Shown here: one piece after another, positions 45,516-56,416 of the stretch | How the letters are laid out: each line of letters starts with the position of its first letter | Numbering within the stretch: position 1 is the first letter of the stretch | Origin: Serripes groenlandicus | Lineage: Eukaryota > Mollusca > Bivalvia > Cardiida > Cardiidae | Assembly: GCA_031761405.1 (NCBI GenBank) | Contig: JASEVX010000037.1 | Location: 620,001-684,000, forward strand | Length of the DNA: 64,000 nt | Direction of reading: 5' to 3' | Made by a program: the position numbers and the translations under genes | The notes under the pieces: model-generated | What the model saw: the letters and a program-made list of their open reading frames with translations, nothing else | The model's database searches: none | Told to the model about the DNA's origin: nothing

Positions 45516-46599
45516 ATGGGAGATAGTCAGCAGTCTACTGCAAGTACAATTCCCTATGAATTAATTTCGAACTACGACCCGGATTTTATTGATGAACTTG
45601 AAAATGTAAATTTGTTGTATTTTGGACACGAAGAGATAGTGGATGAAAACAGAGAAAGCGATAGCAGTAGTTATTCAGACTCAGATTCAGATAGTGATAC
45701 TTTGTCAAATGATTTTTGTGACATTCTTCCTGCCCATGCTTCAGAAGAGTCTAAGCAAAAACATTTTCAAAAAAATGGCTGTGGCTGTGTTCGCCTTTAT
45801 GGTAAACCATGTAGTCAAGTTTTAAGTTGGGAGGAACTTAAAGACTACAGACTCAGTTGTCTTGAAAGAACAAAATCTGAGATTGATTTTATGGTTAAGG
45901 TGCAGCTTTTCCATCATAGACAAAACAGTGAACTTACAGATTCCTGCAAACATAAAGCTAAAGAAAGAGAGAGGGTCAGGCAAAATTATTTTTTTGGAGG
46001 AAAAAAAGTGTGTAGAGAAGTGTTTGTATTTGCTCATGGTCTTAATAGGAAAACTGTTGATGCAATTGCCAGGTCCATTGATCAAAATGGTTTAGAGCCC
46101 CGTATTCATGGAAATAAAAACAGAGTTCCTAAACATGCCCTTACATTGTCAGATGTAAACAAAATTAAACTTTTCCTGACAACTTATGCCAGTAATAATG
46201 GACTTCCATTACCAGGTAGACTGCCCAAATTTAGAAACGAAAAATACATACTCCTCCCATCAGACAAAAATAAAGCTGATATACACTCATTGTATTGTGA
46301 ATCTGCTGACAGCCTTGATTACAGGAAAGTTTCTTTGTCAGAATTCAAAAAAATTTGGCTGGAGCAGTGCCCTTACCTGTTAGTTATGAAACCAGCAACA
46401 GACCTTTGTGTTAAATGTCAAAAACATGTGCATGAAATCTCTCATTGTGGTAATTTGACGGAGGAAGAAAAGGCTGAAAAGCTAGAAAAGTACCAAAAAC
46501 ACTTAGATCATGTTAAATGTCAAAGAGACCACTACAGGGAGCAATGTTTAACAACAAAACAAGTATTTGATGAACTTCCAGCACAGGAAAAAATCAGAG
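45516..46599 (+). CDS. DUF7869-type gene exon 1 (acidic stretch, HTH-like, Cys/His)
   Basis: 361 codons plus 1 nt. The donor is G|GTACAG at 46600. The run GLPLPGRLPKFRNEKYILLP then IHSLYCE follows the HTH-like part and is typical of the family. A composite repeat begins 12 bp inside the following intron. Confidence 0.88.
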
Positions 46600-49500
46600 G
46601 TACAGTTATTAGTCCCCTACCGGCGTGCCGAAGGGGACTATTAGGTTTGCACTCCGTCCGTCAGTCCATCTGTCAGTCAGTCAGTCAGTCAGTCCGGCAA
46701 ATCAGTTTTCCGCACTTTTTTTCTACATGCTTTGAGGTATTGAGCTGAAATTTTGTATATGCCTTTGTAATCATGTGTCACAGATCAAGTTCTCGTTTCC
46801 TGGGATTTCGTCAATTTTTTAATGAGTTATGCCCCTTTTTGGTCTTAGAATATTCGTTTTCCGCATTTTTTTTCTACATGCTTTGAGGTATTGAGCTGAA
46901 ATTTTGTATATGCCTCTGTAATCATGTGTCACAGATCAAGTTCGCGTTTCATGGGATTTCGTCAATTTTTTTATGAGTTATGCCCCTTTTTGGACTTAGA
47001 ATATTCGTTTTCCGCATTTTTTTTCTACATGCTTTGAGGTATTGAGCTGAAATTTTGTATATGCCTCTGTAATCATGTGTCACAGATCAAGTTCGCGTTT
47101 CATGGGATTTCGTCAATTTTTTTATGAGTTATGCCCCTTTCTGGACTTAGTGCAAACCGGTAGGGGACTATGGTATTGCTTGCAATCCAGTTACTTGTTT
47201 ATACAGGTTGAGACTTAGTGTTATAATATAACATATATATATATATATACGTTTATTCAATTTATTCTGTACCTGTGTTGGGGAGGTGAACATGGGTAGA
47301 TATGCTACAATGTAATACACACATATGAATATACCAGTTAACAGTATACATGCATAACCAACATTTTAACGCACATGGCATGTAACAGTATAACTGTTAA
47401 CAGGTCAGAAACGTACTGTTAGCATGAGACAGTAAGAAATTGCCAATGATGAGTATATGAGAATTTAACATTACAAAGACACATGAGGTATACTAATACA
47501 TGTATAACATATATATATAAGATTTATGTGCTGTAAAAACATTTGTGCTTTTTCAACTGTTTAACAACATATATACAAATATATCAGATATGACATGTTA
47601 ATGAACATGCATATTAATGAAACAGACATGATGTAAACAAAATTATTTGCTATATTTCTAAAATATATTTGATGTTTCCATTCAGATGATTGTCTGACAA
47701 ATCATCATATCATATATATATTGATAACTGTGGGGTTATATTTTCAGGTCAAAGTCCATCTGTAAATGAAGTTGATTTGCATTACAGCTTTGACTATGCC
47801 CAGCAGGTGTTTTATCCAAACTATGCGCAACAAGTAGGTCCCCTGTATTTCAAGACACCACGGAAGTGCCAGTGCTTTGGGGTTTGCTCTGAGTCATCAG
47901 GTAACAGAACACAATTTATATAAATTAACCCTTTTCCACATACAACATTTCTGCTGCAAACGACTTTGAAAACATCTTGAAAAAACTATGGAAAATCTCT
48001 GAAAATAAAAGTACATAATTGAATAGAGTTGAAGAGTTTTGAGCAATTTTTCTTTTGTCACCATGTTTTCCAAAAACAGTTTGCTGTACGGGCATCAGAA
48101 AGCGTCTTTATTTGAGAAAGGGTAAAATATTTTTTCTAGTAATTTAATATATCTTCCATGCATTCCTGTTTGAATAATTCTGCTGTCATTTAACAAAAAA
48201 TTATTTGTTTTCCTCAGGTAATAGACTTAACCCTTTCCCTCATACGACAATTCTGCAGCAGACGACTTCGAACGTATTTTGTCAACAAATGGAAAATCTC
48301 TATAATTGAATGGATAACCTATGACAAAAAGTGGAAAACATTGTGGCAAAAGGAGAAATTGCACGTTTTGTGCAATTTCTTCTTTTGTCACTATGTTTTC
48401 AAAAAGGCGTCTGCTGCAGAGGCGTCAGAAAGCGCCTATATGAGGGAAAGGGTTAATTTTCCTATTAAATTCATATTTTAGGTTCCCAGATTTTCTACCT
48501 AGTTGATGAGGCACATTATGTTGGGAAAGGGGCAAACAGTGTGGCTTCAATGCTCCATCACCATTTTCAGCATCAAGGGTATGGGGAAAAGAAAGCACAC
48601 CTGCACATGGACAATTGTAGTGGGCAAAACAAAAATAATGCAGTAATTGGGTAGGATTTGTGTTTGATTCTGTTGATATTGTATATTTAAAATCTTGCTA
48701 TCAGGGTGAGATAAATAATCAATTACACTGCAATGATTTGACCTCGATGATATTGTTTGATGTATTGATACCAGTTTATTTATTTCATGAAAAATCATAT
48801 ATGAGATAAAATGAAATGAAATTTTATGACTGAACACTTTCTCACATACAACAAATCTGCAGCAGACGACTTTGAAAACATCTAGCCAAAAACATGGAAA
48901 ATTCACATAAATGAATGTATGATTATTGAGCAATTTCTTCTTTTGTCACATTGTTTTCAAAAGTCATGTACTGCAAACGTATCAGAAAGAGTATATATGA
49001 GGAAAAGGGTTATGTTGCATACGTTTTAGCTTGACTTTTCGAAGAAAAGGCTAGATATACTACTCGACTTATTAAGTTTTTTGTACCAATACACTCAGAA
49101 TTTTGGTTAAGTTTTTTGTACCAATTCATTTTTTTGTCAAAACCATTACAGATATTGCTTTGAAACTTACATCTCTTATTTACCATCATTACCTCCATCA
49201 ACAGACAAGAGTACATAACTCTGTCAAGGTTTTTGTAAGAATTATGGCCCTTTTTCGACTTAGAATTTTGGTAAAGGTTTTTGTACGAATTCACTTTTTT
49301 GTCAAAACCATTATAGATATTGCTTTGAAACTTACATTGAAACACTTATTCACCATCATTTCCTCCATCAACAGACAAGAGTACACAACTCTGTCCCATG
49401 TTTTTGTAAGAATTATGACCCTTTTTTGACCCATCCCACTATTTTTCAAAACCATTAGAAATATAGCTTATACACTTACAATACTTATTAACCATCATTA

Positions 49501-52500
49501 CCTCCATCAACAGACAAGAGTACATAGCTCTGTCAAGTTTATTTTAAGGATAATGGCCCTTTTTAGATCACCTAGAGCCAATGCTCAAGGTGAGCTATTC
49601 TGACCACAGGACCAACTTCATCCAAACTTCCCAGGAATGTTCCTTTGGTGGCCCTCTTTCAAAATTGTTCAAAGATTTAAATTCCATTGAGAACTTTGGT
49701 TGTCAGAAAGGGGGCAAAATGTCTGAAGGGCTTTTGTCGTCGCGATTCGTCCGTCCGTCCGTAAACAATTTCTTGTTAACACGATACAGTCTTCACTTTT
49801 GATTGTATCTCAACCAAACTTATACAGTAGTTAAATATTCATAAGAGCTCGGTTCCTTTCGAACACCAGCCAGATCCGCCCATGCATGACTGGATTATGG
49901 CCCTTGAAATGGTCAAAATTGCTATAATAGAGCTTGTTAACACGATACAGTCTTTATTTTGTATTGTATCTGAACCAAACTTATACAGTAGTTAGATATC
50001 CATGAGAGCTTGATTCCTTTCGAAAATAAGCCAGATCCACCATATGCATGACTGAATTATGGCCCTTGAAATTATCAAAATTGCTATAATAGGGCTTGTT
50101 AACATGATACAGTCCTTATTATGTCTCCCCCTGTATACAGGGGAGATATATTGTTTTTGTCCTGGGCGTCTGTCTGTCTGTCCTTCTGTCTGTCCGAAAT
50201 CGTGTCCGCTCCATATCTCCAAGACGGCTTGAAGGATTTTCATGAAACTTGTGTCAGATGTTCACCTCATCAAGGCGACGTGCAGAACCCGCGTCTCGAC
50301 AATATAGGGTCAAGGTCAAGGTCACGCTTGAAGGTCAAAGGTTTGAGGCTTTATTTCGTGTCCGCTCCATATCTCCCAGACGGCTTGAAGGATTTTCATG
50401 AAACTTGGGTCACATGTTCACCTCATCAAGGCGACGTGCAGAACCCGCGTCTCGACAATATAGGGTCAAGGTCAAGGTCACGCTTGAAGGTCAAAGGTTT
50501 GAGGCTTTATTTCGTGTCCGCTCCATATCTCCGAGACGGCTTGAAGGATTTTCATGAAACTTAGGTCACATGTTCACCTCATCAAGGCGACGTGCAGAAC
50601 CTGCGTCTCGACAATATAGGGTCAAGGTCAAGGTCACGCTTGAAGGTCAAAGGTTTGAGGCTTTATTTCGTGTCCGCTCCATATCTCCCAGACGGCTTGA
50701 AGGATTTTCATGAAACTTGGGTCACATGTTCACCTCATCAAGGCGACGTGCAGAACCCGCGTCTCGACAATATAGGGTCAATGTCAAGGTCACGCTTGAA
50801 GGTCAAAGGTTTGAGGCTTTATTTCGTGTCCGCTCCATATCTCCCAGACGGCTTGAAGGATTTTCATGAAACTTGGGTCACATGTTCACCTCATCAAGGT
50901 GACGTGCATAACCCGCGTCTCGACAATATAGGGTCAATGTCAAGGTCACGCTTGAAGGTCAAAGGTTTGAGGCTTTATTTTGTGTCCGCTCCATATCTCC
51001 CAGACGGCTTGAAGGATTTTAATGAAACTTTGGTCACATGTTCACCTCATCAAGGCGACGTGCAGAACCCGTGTCTCGACAATATAGGGTCAAGGTCAAG
51101 GTCACGCTTGAAGGTCAAAGGTTTGAGGCTTTATTTCGTGTCCGCTCCATATCTCCAAGACGGCTTGAAAGATTTTCATGAAACTTGGGTCACATGTTCA
51201 CCATATCAAGGCGACGTGCATAACCCGCGTCTCGACCATACCGGGTCAAGGTCACGTTTGAAGGTCAAAGGTTTGAGGCTTTATTTTGTGTCAACTCCAT
51301 ATCTCCAAGACGGTTTGAAGTATTTTCATGAAACTTGGGTCAGATGTTCACCTCATCAAGGCGACGTGCAGAACCCGCGTCTCGACCATACTGGGTCAAG
51401 GTCACGCTTGAAGGTCAAAGGTTTGAGGCTTTATTTTGTGTCCACTCCATATCTCCTTAAAGGATTTTCATGATACGTGGGTCACATGTTCACCTCATCA
51501 AGGCAGATGACAGATATTTGAGGGGGAGACATATGTTTTTGTCAAAACAATTCTAGTTTTTGATTGTATCTCAATCAAACTTATACAGTAGTAAGATATC
51601 CATGGGAGTTTGGTTCATTTCTAAAAAACGGCCAGATCTACCCATGCATGGCTGGATTATGGCCCTTGAAATTGTCAAAATTGCTATAATACAGCTTGTG
51701 AACACAATAGAGCTTCCATTTACTATCTGATCTTCACCAAACTTAGATGGTATTTGAATATTGATGACATATTGGTTCCTTTTGAAACAAGCCAGATCAA
51801 TGCCAGTAGAGCATAGACCCTCATGGGTCTCTTGTTTTAAGTCCTTGTCTGATATTAAGAAAATTGAATAGGAATCTTACTTCAGTGATCATCTACTTAA
51901 TTTGTTCAAGCCGTATTGATTGGTAACACAATCATAGCAACCTCGCGTAATCACAAAATGTTCCTTTGATGGTCATCTTTCAAAATTCTTTAAAGACTTA
52001 CATTTTGTTTTACTGGCAAGCACTAAAAAGTTGAGTGTGCTGTCCTCCGACAGTTCTTGTTCAAAATATTTTGATTGTTTCAGGTATGGTATGTGGCGCA
52101 CAATGTTAGGCCTACACAAAGAGATTGAATTCAATTGCATGGAAGCTGGGCACACGAAATTTAACCCAGACTGGCATTTTGGGCTTTGGAAGGTATATAA
52201 TACATTTGTACTTCACATTGAAATGATGGCATACATGTTCTTTAATTTAATGTTGAGAAGAAGTAAACAAGTTTAAATCCAAAATGTAAAATAAGCAATG
52301 AAAGTGTTAGGTCTGATTTTTAGCTTATGTCATGGCGAATTGTCTGTCATGCGTGCGTTAACTTTTTCCTTTAAACAACTTCTTCTTCCTAACCACTTGG
52401 TCAATTTGATTGAAACTTCATAGAAAGCATCAGGGACTCTCAATGTCCTCTCTTAAATTCCTTCAATTTTTTTTTATCCATCCATAATTCTGGTTTCCAT

Positions 52501-55500
52501 GGCAACCAAAAGAAAAAAATAGTTAAAACTTAAAAAATCTTCTTCTCCGAAAGCGTCAGGCCGATTTTCAAATAATTTCGTAGAAATGTTCCTTGGGTGA
52601 CCCTTTATTAGATTCCTTCAAGAAATGTTGATTGGTTGAAAAACATGGCCGCCAGGGGTCGGGGCTATTTTTATAAATATCCTCTCCTCTAAAAGTGTCA
52701 GACTGATATTCAAATAATTTTGCAGAAACATTCCTTGGGTGACACTCTACAAGATTCCTTTAAGCCATGGTGGTTGGTCAAAAACATGGCCACCAGGGGG
52801 CATGGCTACAAAGGTGTTGTTTATATCTTTTAACTTAATTTAACAACATTTGAATAGTGTAGGTAGTATAAATGTTGACAACATGTATTTAAAAGACAAC
52901 AACATAAGAGCACCTGACCTTTTTGCAGTACTTTAGAAGAACAGTTGTAATGTTAATCTTATTAAACCTTTCACACACATAGCAAATCTGCAGCAGAAAA
53001 CTTCAAAACATTAAAAACATTTAGTCAAGAATATTGAAACTCTTTACAAATGGATAACCAATCATTGAATTATGTTGGAAACAGTGTGGCAAAAAAAATA
53101 ATTATTCATTATGAGCATTTTCACATTTTCCCACAATGTTTTCAAAGGTTGTCTGCTGCAGATGTGTTTTAAAATGCCTACATGAGGTTAAGGGTAAACA
53201 CTTTTGGCTGTAATGAAGTCTGTATCCATTATTGTTATCACCATTTTAAAGCATCGCCTCTTCTTCAGGTAAGATGGAGACACTCCACAGTGGAGACCCC
53301 AGAGGATATTGCCAGGACTGTGACAGAGTCTTCCAGAAATGGGCATAACATCCCACAATTGGTAGATGACCCAAACAAGCCAGTTATTTTCTTTGACTGG
53401 GTTTCTTTTTTAAAGAAGCTTTTCAGGCCTATTCCCAGTCTAAAGAAATACCACCACTTCAGGTTTGTGTTATATTATATCAGTTTCAAACAAGAACATC
53501 TTGTCACACATTTGATGCTACAGTCATAACATAATTGTTTTAATGAATACATACCTGCACTAAAACAATAAATACTGCACAAATTGTATCTGTTAAATAA
53601 AAATACCCCTTTATATATATTGTTGTACATGTATGGCCTGATGTTATAATGAAATACTTTTTAGCTCGCCTATTCGAAGAAATAGGGGAGCTTATGTTAT
53701 CACCCCGGCGTTGGCGTTGGCGTCCGCGTTGCCAGCTTGGTCAAACCTTTGCGTGCAAGGCCTTTTCTCAGACACTGTGTATGCTGTTGCTTTGAAACTT
53801 CACACAATTATTCAGGATCATTAGGGGACCTTGTATGTCAAGTCCCATAACTCTGGAATGGATTTTGACTGAATTGTGCCCCTTTTTGGACTTAGAAATT
53901 TGGTCAAACCTTTGCATGCAAGGCCTTTTCTCAGACACTGTGTATGCTGTGGCTTTCAAACTTCACACACTTATTCAGGGTCATTAGGGGACCTTGTATG
54001 TCAAGTCCCATAACTCTGGAATTGATTTTGACTGAATTGTGCCCCTTTTTGGACTTAGAAATTTGGTCAAACCTTTGCGTGCAAGGCCTTTTCTCAGACA
54101 CTGTGTATGCTGTTGCTTTGAAACTTCACACACTTATTCAGGATCATTAGGGGACCTTGTATGTCAAGTCCCATAACTCTTGAATGGATTTTGACTGAAT
54201 TGTGCCCCTTTTTGGACTTAGAAATTTGGTCAAACCTTTGCATGCAAGGCCTTTTCTCAGACACTGTGTATGCTGTTGCTTTCAAACTTCACACACTTAT
54301 TCAGGGTCATTATGGGACCTTGTATGTCAAGTCCCATAACTCTGGAATTGATTTTGACTGAATTGTGCCCCTTTTTCGACTTAGAAATTTGGTCAAACCT
54401 TTGCGTGCAAGGCCTTTTCTCAGACACTGTATGCTGTTGCTTTGAAACTTCACACACTTATTCAGGATCATTAGGGGACCTTGTATGTCAAGTCCCATAA
54501 CTCTGGAATGGATTTTGACTGAATTGTGCCCCTTTTTGGACTTAGAAATTTGGTCAAACCTTTGCGTGCAAGGCCTTTTCTCAGACACTGTGTATGCTGT
54601 TGCTTTCAAACTTCACACACTTATTCAGGGTCATTAGGGGACCTTGTATGTCAAGTCCCATAACTCTGGAATGGATTTTTTTCAAACATTTGGATTTTTT
54701 TCTTTTTCTTTTCTTGTATTTTTCAATTTTGCGTTTAGCTCAACGTTAAAGTTTCGAATTTTTTTTTTCTCAATAAGTACTGGTTCTAGGGCTTTCATAT
54801 TTTTTGGGGTAAAACATTTTTTTTTTGCTGGATTTTGAAAATTGGGCATAGCTTCTTCATATTTTGTTGGATTAATTTCATTTTTTTTTTTTTTTTTCCT
54901 TGAATTTTGGAACTTTGTGTTCAGCTCATTTTTTTTTTTTAAATTTCTTGTATTTTTTTTTTTTTTTTATTATTTCTTGTTTAAAAATAATTGTGTTTAG
55001 CTCAATGTTAGAGTTTTGTTTACTTTTTGTCTTTTACACTTGCCTTGATAGTCAAAGCAGGGGACACAGTGAGACATTTAATTACGCGTAATTCTTGTCT
55101 TTCTTTTGTAAATTCAATTTAAATTATTCCACTTTTGGATTTTGGACTTTATACCCATGCTATAACTGTTCTGAAGTAGGCCCTGATAGACGATATCCCT
55201 GATAGGCGAGCTATATTGTCCTCCAACAACTCTTGTTCTTATCTGTAACCTGTTTTTCAGAATGTCTTCTGATCGTCCAGGGGTTGTGTTTGTGCGCCCC
55301 TATGCCACAGATCCTGAGGTTACTGTCGATATTCTAAAAGCAGGAGTCACAGTTGGAGAGGACTTCCCTGATAGACTGCAGGTGCCAGGCATGACAGAGG
55401 AGAGACAGTGGTACCTGTATGAGGAAGTTGGACCTCTATGTCACAACAGCAACAGTGCCTGCCCCAGACCAGCTGTCCCTAAACCATCAAAGAGCCTTTC

Positions 55501-55513
55501 AAAAAAATCCTAA
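45516..55513 (+). CDS. DUF7869-type protein, candidate transposase of the 19-kb element (intact, six exons, 653 aa)
   Basis: Exons 45516-46599, 47748-47900, 48482-48650, 52084-52192, 53269-53462 and 55261-55513 join with matching phases to 1962 nt without a stop. In order: a Ser/Asp-rich acidic stretch (about residues 49-65); GCGCVRLYGKPCS (near 88-100); a helix-turn-helix-like part FAHGLNRKTVDAIARSI followed by HGNKNRVPKHAL (about 170-210); a Cys/His cluster with DLCVKCQKH (near 295) and later Cys/His residues to about 345; then the conserved block HYSFDYAQQV (D377), GPLYFKTPRKCQCFGVCSES, YLVDEAHYVGKG (D421), LHMDNCSGQNKNN (D456) and GHTKFNPDWHFG (D498); then IPQLVDD, LKKYHHFR and RPGVVF. 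I recognise the family as DUF7869-type, common in marine animals and uncharacterised. D377, D456 and D498 are spaced like an RNase H-fold transposase triad; that is inference. The start is the ATG at 45516 (AAAATGG); no upstream in-frame ATG was seen nearby. Confidence 0.87.
46611..47197 (+). mobile_element. Composite element in intron 1 of the DUF7869-type gene
   Basis: Head hairpin AGTCCCCTACCGGCGTGCCG / AAGGGGACTA; (GTCA)n run; three core units of 151 bp (GTTTTCCGC at 46705, 46856, 47007); tail GGTAGGGGACTATGGTATTG then GTTACTTG. It starts 12 bp after the splice donor. Confidence 0.75.
47748..47900 (+). CDS. DUF7869-type gene exon 2
   Basis: The acceptor ATTTTCAG ends at 47747 and the donor GTAACA is at 47901; phase 1 to 1. 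It encodes DLHYSFDYAQQVFYPNYAQQ then VGPLYFKTPRKCQCFGVC, with D377 the candidate first acidic residue. Confidence 0.9.
47925..48126 (+). repeat. Diverged TTAA-type MITE in intron 2 of the DUF7869-type gene
   Basis: TTAACCCTTTTCCACATACA to TTGAGAAAGGGTAAAA; begins 25 bp after exon 2. Confidence 0.68.
48227..48456 (+). repeat. TTAA hairpin MITE inside intron 2 of the DUF7869-type gene
   Basis: Full length, TTAA at both ends. It ends 25 bp before the 3' splice site of exon 3, so the branch point region may be MITE-derived. Confidence 0.88.
48482..48650 (+). CDS. DUF7869-type gene exon 3 (DNCSGQNKNN)
   Basis: The acceptor ATTTTAG ends at 48481 and the donor GTAGGA is at 48651; phase 1 to 2. It holds the most diagnostic motif, HMDNCSGQNKNN, with D456. 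A MITE copy ends 25 bp upstream of the acceptor. Confidence 0.9.
48832..49013 (+). repeat. Diverged TTAA-type MITE in intron 3 of the DUF7869-type gene
   Basis: AACACTTTCTCACATACAAC, GCAGCAGACGACTTTG, right edge GAGGAAAAGGGTTA. Confidence 0.65.
49028..49564 (+). mobile_element. Composite element, tail unclear
   Basis: Head AGCTTGACTTTTCGAAGAAA then AGGCTAGATATACTACTC; three to four core units with TTTGTCAAAACCATTA and CAACAGACAAGAGTACA. Confidence 0.55.
49565..51834 (+). mobile_element. Composite element split by a younger one
   Basis: Core units carry GATTGTATCTCAACCAAACT and TTATACAGTAGTTA, as in the element at 3888; tail GACCCTCATGGGTCTCTTG. The units are interrupted at 50121-51556. The first 120 bp look like a different head (AGATCACCTAGAGCCAATGC), so this may be two fused elements. 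Confidence 0.6.
50121..51556 (+). mobile_element. Composite element with eight 156-bp core units
   Basis: Head hairpin ATGTCTCCCCCTGTATACAG / GGGAGATAT; GTCTGTCTGTCC run; core units anchored by GTGTCCGCTCCATATCTCC at 50202, 50358 and every 156 bp after. The tail is GGGGGAGACATATGTTTTTG then ACAATTCTAG before TTTTT. The unit length is divisible by three, which leaves long open frames. Units contain TCAAGGTCAAGGTCA. Confidence 0.78.
52084..52192 (+). CDS. DUF7869-type gene exon 4 (GHTKFNPDWHFG)
   Basis: The acceptor TGTTTCAG ends at 52083 and the donor GTATAT is at 52193. It encodes YGMWRTMLGLHKEIEFNCME then AGHTKFNPDWHFGLWK, with D498 the candidate third acidic residue. Confidence 0.9.
52322..52810 (+). 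mobile_element. Composite element fragment in intron 4 of the DUF7869-type gene
   Basis: Starts AGCTTATGTCATGGCGAATT; two to three diverged core units with CATTCCTTGGGTGACACTCT and AAAACATGGCC.CCAGGG. No clear tail. Confidence 0.5.
52960..53196 (+). repeat. Diverged TTAA-type MITE in intron 4 of the DUF7869-type gene
   Basis: TTAAACCTTTCACACACATA to GAGGTTAAGGGTAAA; its end lies about 70 bp before the exon 5 acceptor. Confidence 0.62.
53269..53462 (+). CDS. DUF7869-type gene exon 5
   Basis: The acceptor TTCTTCAG ends at 53268 and the donor GTTTGT is at 53463; the 194 nt end in phase 2. It encodes VRWRHSTVETPEDIARTVTE onward to LKKYHHF, including IPQLVDD. Confidence 0.88.
53663..55235 (+). 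mobile_element. Composite element with six 163-bp core units
   Basis: Head AGCTCGCCTATTCGAAGAAA then TAGGGGAGCTTATG. Core anchors GGTCAAACC at about 53739, 53902, 54065, 54228, 54391 and 54552. The tail has GATAGGCGAGCTATATTGTC then CAACAACTCTTG. Ends 26 bp before the last exon of the DUF7869-type gene. Confidence 0.76.
55261..55513 (+). CDS. DUF7869-type gene last exon
   Basis: The acceptor TTTTTCAG ends at 55260 and the stop TAA is at 55511-55513. It encodes RMSSDRPGVVFVRPYATDPE onward; the C-terminus is Pro/Ser/Lys rich. No clear polyadenylation signal follows before the next repeat at 55553. Confidence 0.87.
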
Positions 55514-55552
55514 ATTTTAATTTAAATATGTTAATAGTTTGCCTATTATTAC

Positions 55553-56365
55553 GGTATACCCCAAAAAAACAAAGTTTTGGGGGGGTATATAGGAGTCACT
55601 GTGTTGGTCGGTTTGTCTTTCTGTCGGTCGGTCAGTCGCAAGCCATATTTTGTCCGGCCTATTTCTTACAAACCACTGTGTTTAGTTAAATACGATTTTA
55701 CATGAAGCTTCTATACCAAGAGGAGATGTGCATACCCGGAAGGTCTTACAATTGCATGTTATTTTACAGAGGCCTGTTACGTCTGTCCGTCTGTATGTGT
55801 CTGTCAGTCCCACCTAACCTTGTCCGGCCCGCATCTTAACCATGCATCATAGGATTTGAAAGATCTTGGCACAACGTTCACAATGATGAGGCGGCGTGTC
55901 GCACACAAGACCCAGGCCTGTACCTCAAATGTCAAGGTCACACTCAGAGGTCAAAGGTCAAAATGAGTACTGTTTGATAGGACTACCTTGTCCGGTCCGC
56001 GTCTCAACCATGCATTATAGGATTCTCAAGTTACTGGGCACACATGTTCACCATGATGAGGTGGCTTGTACCTCAAAAGGTCAATTTCATGGTCAAAGGT
56101 CCAAATGAGTACTGTTTGATAGGACTACCTATCGGTATTTCGGTTGGAAGCCATATTTTGTCCGGCCATATTTTGTTTCTTACAAACCACTGTGTGGAAT
56201 TCAATAAAATTTTACATGAAGCTTCTAAACCAAGAGATGTGAATACCCTAAAGGTCATACAATTACATGTTATTTAACAGAGTTATGGCTCTTTTACTTA
56301 TTAAGTTATGGTGAAGGTCAAGGGGCTGTTTTGGGGGTATTTATCATCTTCAGTGATAGTTCTAG
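55553..56365 (+). mobile_element. Composite element with CTAG tail
   Basis: Head hairpin GGTATACCCCAAAAAAACAA / TTTTGGGGGGGTATA; core with AGGTCAAAGGTCA-like stretches; tail TTTTGGGGGTATTTATCATC then GATAGTTCTAG before TTTG. Confidence 0.7.
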
Positions 56366-56416
56366 TTTGTTTGGACCCTGGCTTGAATCACTGCCTTTTT
56401 AACTCGTCTGCTTTTT

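Noticed and set aside
47237..47250. TA-rich tracts as promoters (also 7876-7892)
   Set aside because: They are simple dinucleotide runs in introns without other promoter features.
50121..51473. Long open frames of 147 and 293 codons
   Set aside because: They are 156-bp core units of a composite element; the unit length is divisible by three and several frames stay open.
53768..54609. Several similar frames of 60-100 codons on both strands
   Set aside because: They are 163-bp repeat units of a composite element.
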